A program made the position numbers and the translations under genes. This document shows, in pieces, positions 58,501-64,000 of a DNA stretch of 64,000 bases (its first letter is position 1; each line of letters begins with the position of its first letter). A model generated the notes under the pieces. That model had not been told where the DNA came from. It saw only the letters and a program-made list of their open reading frames with translations, and made no database searches. The stretch covers positions 1 to 64,000 of the forward strand of contig WBMZ01002681.1 in assembly GCA_013400975.1 (NCBI GenBank), read 5' to 3'. The stretch is from Atrichornis clamosus. Its lineage: Eukaryota > Chordata > Aves > Passeriformes > Menuridae.

Positions 58501-61500
58501 TTATTGTAACATCTTTTCCAAAGTGTTTTTCTCTGATTTTATCTTTCTCAACTGCAAAGAAGTAGCTAACAGGTTTGCCCCCTTTCTTTCTTGCTCTTCT
58601 TTTCACATCCTGGGCAAAATGTCTATTTGTTAGACATAATGGCTGTAGTAGAATAAATATCAGGTTTAAAACAGAGCCTAAAGGGAAGCAACTTTCTGCA
58701 AAACTTTGAAATATTTTAATACTCTCCCCCCACCCCTCCGGCCCTTGTTTTTCATTGGGATAATCCAAACCCTTCCAAAGTATTTTTGCGAGATACCAAA
58801 CAGCCAGTGAGCAATTAGTGTTCTGCATTTGGGAAGAGGGAAACACAGATTCAGCTCCTTATTCTGTCTGATTTGGAGCAGGAACTTGAATGGGACATTC
58901 ACATGCTAAGCTATTTCAGAGACACTTGCTGATTTTGGTGACAAATTCTAATGGAGTTTAGAAACGTTCCCTAGTCAATGGGTCATCAGAATTTGTCCTG
59001 GGAAGATGAACTTGATAAACCTATGAAAAAAAAATCCTCAACTTCAGTTGCAGTATTTTGAAGTCAGTTTAATCCTTTGCAGCCAATTAATGGAGTGTGT
59101 GTGTGTCTTCGAGTTTCCCCATCCAGCCTTGCAAAAGCTGTTGTGCTGTCTTTAGTAGCAACTGTATTTCAGCACGACCAGAGTCACTAAGCAGGTTCCT
59201 GTGTGTGAGACTCTGCAAAATGGTGCATAGAGGTGGTGCTGTTCCCTTATGCCTGGGTATATGAAAATAGCACTAACATGAGTACTGACAATGTATGCTT
59301 ATATATGGATGATTCTGGCACTGCTGAAACCACTTGTAATTATACAGGACTGGAAGATTTAAAAGAAGGTCCTAGGCTACCAAGTCTTAAAGATACTTAG
59401 GCATCTGAAGGATTCAGCAAATTGAAATGTAATCAGCAGAGGCAATCTGAGAAATCCCAGCACATGTGCTGACCTTTCCTGAACGGAAGGATTACCTGGA
59501 TCCAGGAAGGAGGGCTTCGGGTATTTAAAAATATTTGGCAAGTAGAATCACCTCTAGATGTACTGTAACTCTAACGTGGGGATGACAATTAATTTCTGTC
59601 GAACTTTCTCCTTCTAATTAGTTCATGTCAGTGTTTTAGTAAGTGCCACTGATTTAAACATAGCTAATTTGAAACTAATTTGGCTATCTTGCTTAGGCAG
59701 CTGCCCAGTGGTGTCAGCAGGAGTTTTACCTCAGACAAACTGCTTGGGCATTTACCAAGTTGCTCAGCCAGACTTTTGCAGCTCACGCAAAGATCTGTGC
59801 TGAAGGAAAGACGCTGTTATCAGATAGCTGAAAATCAATTTAGTGATGTTTTTGTGAGCTGCTGCCACCTCCATAAGGACTGCAGTATATATGTACAAAC
59901 GTTTTGGAAAGGAGAAAGTTTCTCATTCTGTTCCTTTGGGTTCAGTGGGGTCTTCACCTGTTTTGAAGCTTTAAGGTCACACTATAATAAAAACATAGTA
60001 GTGTTCAGCCTCATCCATAGTTAGAAGGTATCTTATACAAAGAAATGAGTGCCTATAAGTAGTTATATTATCTAGCATTTATTTGTGAATTTGCATGTAT
60101 AAATGATTATACAAAGCAGTTTTAGTGCAGCTAAGTAAGGTATAATTCCTAAAACACTTTTGTTTTGAGGTTTTCATCTTTTAATAACTCTTCGTGATCT
60201 TGTTTTCTTGTAGTTCTGATTATTATTAAAGTATCTTCTGCTGTTTTTTAATCTATCTGATCAGGAAGATGGCTATTAAGATACTAAGAAAAATCAATGT
60301 GAATGGAATGTAACATTTTTAAATTGGGCAGCTTGAACTTTGGGATCTTTTTTGAAGGATTTGGAGATCATTCTGACAATTCCAATCATCCTCTGCTCTG
60401 TAAAGTATTTCACCCCTCAGTGAAACAGTGCTGGATCTTAGATAAAGCAAAAAAATGGAAAATGGGGTTGCAGGTTTTGTACTTCTTCTTGTGGTTGATG
60501 ATTTACTGTGTAACCTTTAGAAATCCACTGGAATGTATGTAGGCTTTCCAGTAAACTGGAAAGCTGGCTTTTCCAGCTTAATCAAGATGGGCCATGCTGT
60601 TGCCTTTTTTTGTTAACTGTACATTACTTATCTGGTTGTCAATACACATAAACACTTAGAAAGTGTTAACACACATAGTACTGAAGACCGTATGCTGCTT
60701 TAGAATTTGGTTAATCAACACAGAGGTTTATTTGCCTATGTCATTATGATGTTTTGAAAACTGAGATATATCGAGCACCCTTTAGATCCTCCAATGCAAT
60801 GTATTTTATATGTATAGGAAATTAAAGAGGAAATTTATATTTAGGAAACTAAAATAGTGTCTGCATCTAATCTGCTGCTATGTTCACACATACAGTAACA
60901 ATAAGTGCTTTGAGGGCAGCCTTTACCTGCCTTGGGAAAGTGGCCAACTTTACCCCTTCCCACTCTTTAAAAAGCCTTTATAATTCAAGATTCAATCAAA
61001 CTGATGAGAGAAACAAAAACTAAAGATCAGTTATGGACATGTTGTTAGTGTTCCTGAAGCGGGCAGAGAGAGGAAAATATAATGTCCTGTACAGACTGTG
61101 TTTCACACATAGAGAACACCGGGAGCTCTTTAGGAAATGTGATCTAGAGCTGGAGAAGTGTATTGCTGTCCACACAACACATGCATGCTGTCACTGTTTG
61201 TGCCAGCACAGCTCTTACCATGATAGTGTTTAGCCTGCTTGGCATCTGGGTGTTATTGTTTAGAGACAGCCCTACTGGGATCAGAAAAATACAGGAACTA
61301 TGAGTCTAGCTACCTTTTACTACCACAAGAACTTCTGTGCTAAGACCTGATGATTGTAATGTCTAAATATCTCATTTAGACTAAAACATGAAATATTTTT
61401 TCATGGAAGTAGTTCTTTCTAATTCAGCAGACATTGAAGTTCAGCTCTCACCTGTCTGTCTTTCTACCCCTGCAAGCTGCTTTTCTCACAGGTAGCTCCT

Positions 61501-64000
61501 GGCTACTGAGGACTTGCCCTGTGCATTAACTATTAACCAGGCATTAGGGCAAGGATTTCCTGTGGGGATTGACTGCAGTTTATTTGCTCTGTGTGTGTAG
61601 ATTCTGTTGCCTCAGGTGCCAAGTAGAGCACCTTGGTCTTGAACTCCCTGGTCTTGGGCTGCTGAGAAGTGAAGTCGCCTAAGGGGGAGCTGTATTTCAG
61701 CAGAGCTCTTGTTCTGCCTGTTTTGGCTTATACAGGGCTTATACCTGTAATGGGGCTTGGAAAATGCTCCATGCATGGCACTTACCTATTTCTTGTGTCA
61801 TATGGGTGAACCAGAGGGGCATGAGCTTGACTGAAAGCCACTTCAGATTTTTTTTCCAAAGCCTCTCGGTCTTGGGGTCTTGAGCTAAGACGGAAAAGTG
61901 TGAGATATTTGGCAATAGAGCACTTAAGTCAAGTGGCACTTCGAATGGAATGAACATATAATTAATCAAAACATTGCCTCTTCAGCATTTGTATGTAGGA
62001 TGTAAGAGAACACCCACTTGAGTATTCATGCAGGGTATTTGAAACAGAGGATGATTGCTGCCTAAAATACCCTGGGGGAGAGAGGATGAAATGAAAATGA
62101 AAATACATGTTATTTGAAAAAAAAGCTATAAACTGATTGCTGAATTACTTCAGGAGGATCAGAAGAAGGATTTGCACTATCCAAATAATTTTGACATGTT
62201 ATTTTTAGGGCAAAGGGGATAGAAACCAAAGTCTTGCTCGGGAGCAATTTGCCAAGTTTATGGAATGGACTTTTTCATATGGTTAGCTGTAGGAGCCAAA
62301 GTTTCCCAGGGAGACATTCCTCAGTCCTAATTTCTTCTAATTTACACAGTTGAGAGGTGTATAAGAATAGCAATGTTTGATCAATCACACTGCAGAAGTA
62401 TTGGTGCTAATTTAATGGCTAGATACAAACAGAGCTGCCATTGGCATTGCACAGGTGTATGTGCAGGGAGCAGCACAAAAATGTGTGGATGTGTCTGTAT
62501 GTGTATGCTACAAGCAGATCTGTGCAAACCATGAAGTTCCCATGTGCTGTTTGATATATCAGCGTGAATATGTGCTTCACTTCCATTATTCAAGCCATTT
62601 TTAAATGTAGATCTCATAAGGATCAAAGATGATCTCTAGCGTTTGTTTACACCAGTCTGCATGCATGTTAAAATTACAAAACCTATTGATCATCTTTCAT
62701 CTTTTATCAGATAAACAGCAGTTTTCTGTAAGTGAAGTTCTACTATTACATTCATGCAGCCCAAGGTGGAGGGAATAATGTTTTCTCAGCAGGTGCCAGA
62801 AATAATGGAATATTTCTTTTTTAAGCTTGGCATTACTATTTCAAAGGCAGTGAGGGCTATTGCTGCTGGGACCTCCTCTGTTTCTGTCCTACTTCTTCCC
62901 TTGCTGAGTACTACCTGGGTTTTGTGTTTTAGAACCAAATGGTGTGGGTATATCTTCCTAGTTATTTACTTGCCAGCCTCTGACGCATCTGAGATTTATT
63001 ATAATTTCTCTAATAGTAAGTGGTTTGAAGATGCAAACAGAAATTGGGAAATGCAGAAATGTGAATTTGTAAATATCTTTTAAAGTTACATTCTATTTGT
63101 CTTTCTCTGACCATACTACTTGTATATCCCTGGATGCTCTCGTACACACACGTTTCCAATATAAGGAAAAAAGGTCTTTGTGTGTGTGCCTGTCACCTTT
63201 TAGAATTACATTATTGGAACTTAAGGGCTAGCAAATTTCCTGTCTTTAAAATATTGAATTTGTTGAATGACAAGAGTAACAACTTTGATATTACTTGAGA
63301 GATGTATAACTTCCCTGCTGTAAGAAATATTTGGTTAAAGCTGCTGCTGTGTCAAGAGCATTTAAAACTGTGAGTGAAGAAAGGAATAGTACAGATCCTT
63401 TTAACAGAATTGTGAGACACAAGTTGGTTTTTTTCCCCCCTGTGTATTCCTTTCATATACAGGCTCTCTGAATTGTCAATGGTGTGGGAAGAGCAATGGT
63501 AGTTGCAACTAAATTTAAAGAAAGGGTTTTTCAGCAGCCTTCTTGCTCGGGTTCATCAAACAATAAATGACATGAATATGTTTAATTTCTGAATTTTTGT
63601 TGTTGATGACCTTCTTAGCCAGCTTATAGGGCATAATGGAGTACTGTGACATACAGGTTCTAAAGTTTACATCAAGCCCCAGTTTTCTGAATAACAGGTC
63701 TGAAGTTTCTGGCATAGCAGTAACTGCCTATGCAGTTACCATTAAATACAGACAGTTTGCCGGTTGAATTCAAAATGTAAGAAAGAACATAATGTTTTAT
63801 TTAGAAACTACTTCAATAAAACGTCTGAGTTCACGACAAAAGACAACGAGAGAATTGATCACAGCCACGGCAATTCTGTCAGCTCCAGAAGGGTGTAGAT
63901 GGGTTGGTCTCTTAGAGGAGAAAGAAGTCAAGACAGGAAACCATTAAGCCAGCTCATACATCTATGTGGCTGTATGTATAAGAGTGAGACATGCTGGACT
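49519..64000 (+). other. CD247: CD247 intron 1 (continues past the window)
   Basis: AT-rich DNA follows the exon 1 donor. I looked for a frame encoding the short extracellular stub and transmembrane helix that begin CD247 exon 2 and did not see one. Mammalian CD247 also has a very long first intron. The stretch holds no CR1 fragment that I can recognise, a few simple repeats (a TGTTT run at 51271-51300), and one candidate antisense exon (53773-53895). Confidence 0.6.
53773..53895 (-). other. Candidate cysteine-rich coding exon on the antisense strand
   Basis: On the minus strand a pyrimidine-rich tract and TTTTTAATAG precede a 123-nt open segment that ends at the strong donor GA|GTGAGTAC. 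It encodes about 41 residues with six cysteines in the order C-x-C-x8-C-x2-C-x5-C-x7-C (EPCPCKSN to GCIHCMGLNRC to ETCAF). The spacing recalls small disulfide domains such as the PSI domain, but I do not recognise the protein. Its length is a multiple of three. No companion exon was found, so it may be a chance combination or the single visible exon of an unknown antisense gene. Confidence 0.3.

Noticed and set aside
63515..63715. Minus-strand frame of 66 codons near the right edge, considered as CD247 or neighbour exon
   Set aside because: No family likeness and wrong strand for CD247.
1..64000. CRISPR arrays, bacterial-type systems, tRNA or rRNA genes
   Set aside because: None seen; the sequence is vertebrate nuclear DNA and no cloverleaf or rRNA text was recognised by eye.

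Overview
The window looks like nuclear DNA of a bird. At least eighteen CR1 (chicken repeat 1) LINE fragments lie in both orientations, many with the characteristic 3' end that reads as repeats of 'gattctat' and 'ggttggaagggacctt'. There is a solo LTR of a type that is very common in avian genomes, and three genes are split by ordinary GT-AG introns with bird-like protein sequences. I assign no species. A songbird or another neognath is plausible from the LTR type, but this is an inference.

Layout. Positions 1-16,276 hold no gene I can support; they contain CR1 fragments and one complete solo LTR (8446-9012). Positions 16,277-22,855, minus strand, carry six coding exons of a BTB-BACK-Kelch gene that I identify as KLHL35 (586 aa when joined). 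A possible non-coding first exon lies near 27.7 kb. Between them, on the plus strand, is a decayed gammaretrovirus-like provirus (integrase part of pol, then env; about 24.03-26.5 kb) fused directly to a CR1 fragment. Positions 26.5-32.7 kb contain no clear gene. A GC-rich minisatellite, a plus-strand CR1 with a duplication across a single N, and a CpG-rich promoter with five inverted CCAAT boxes lead into CREG1 (plus strand; exons 34,471-34,776, 36,868-36,987 and 38,239-38,424, with a probable 3'UTR exon from 39,006). From about 39.1 to 49.4 kb the DNA is AT-rich and intergenic, with one striking 26-bp hairpin palindrome at 45,401-45,467. CD247 (T-cell receptor zeta chain) exon 1 lies at 49,461-49,518, plus strand, and the rest of the window appears to be its long first intron. 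A cysteine-rich possible exon sits on the opposite strand of that intron at 53,773-53,895.

How the genes relate. CREG1 and CD247 are neighbours in the same orientation in mammals too (human 1q24), so that pair is conserved synteny. KLHL35 diverging head-to-head from CREG1 does not match the human arrangement, where KLHL35 is on chromosome 11. The genes have unrelated roles: a probable Cullin-3 substrate adaptor, an endolysosomal/secreted glycoprotein, and a T-cell signalling chain. I see no operon-like or defence system. The most unusual items are the hairpin palindrome, the candidate antisense Cys-rich exon, the regularly spaced CCAAT boxes, the CREG1 stop codon that lies across a splice junction, and the abrupt loss of CR1 copies to the right of CREG1.
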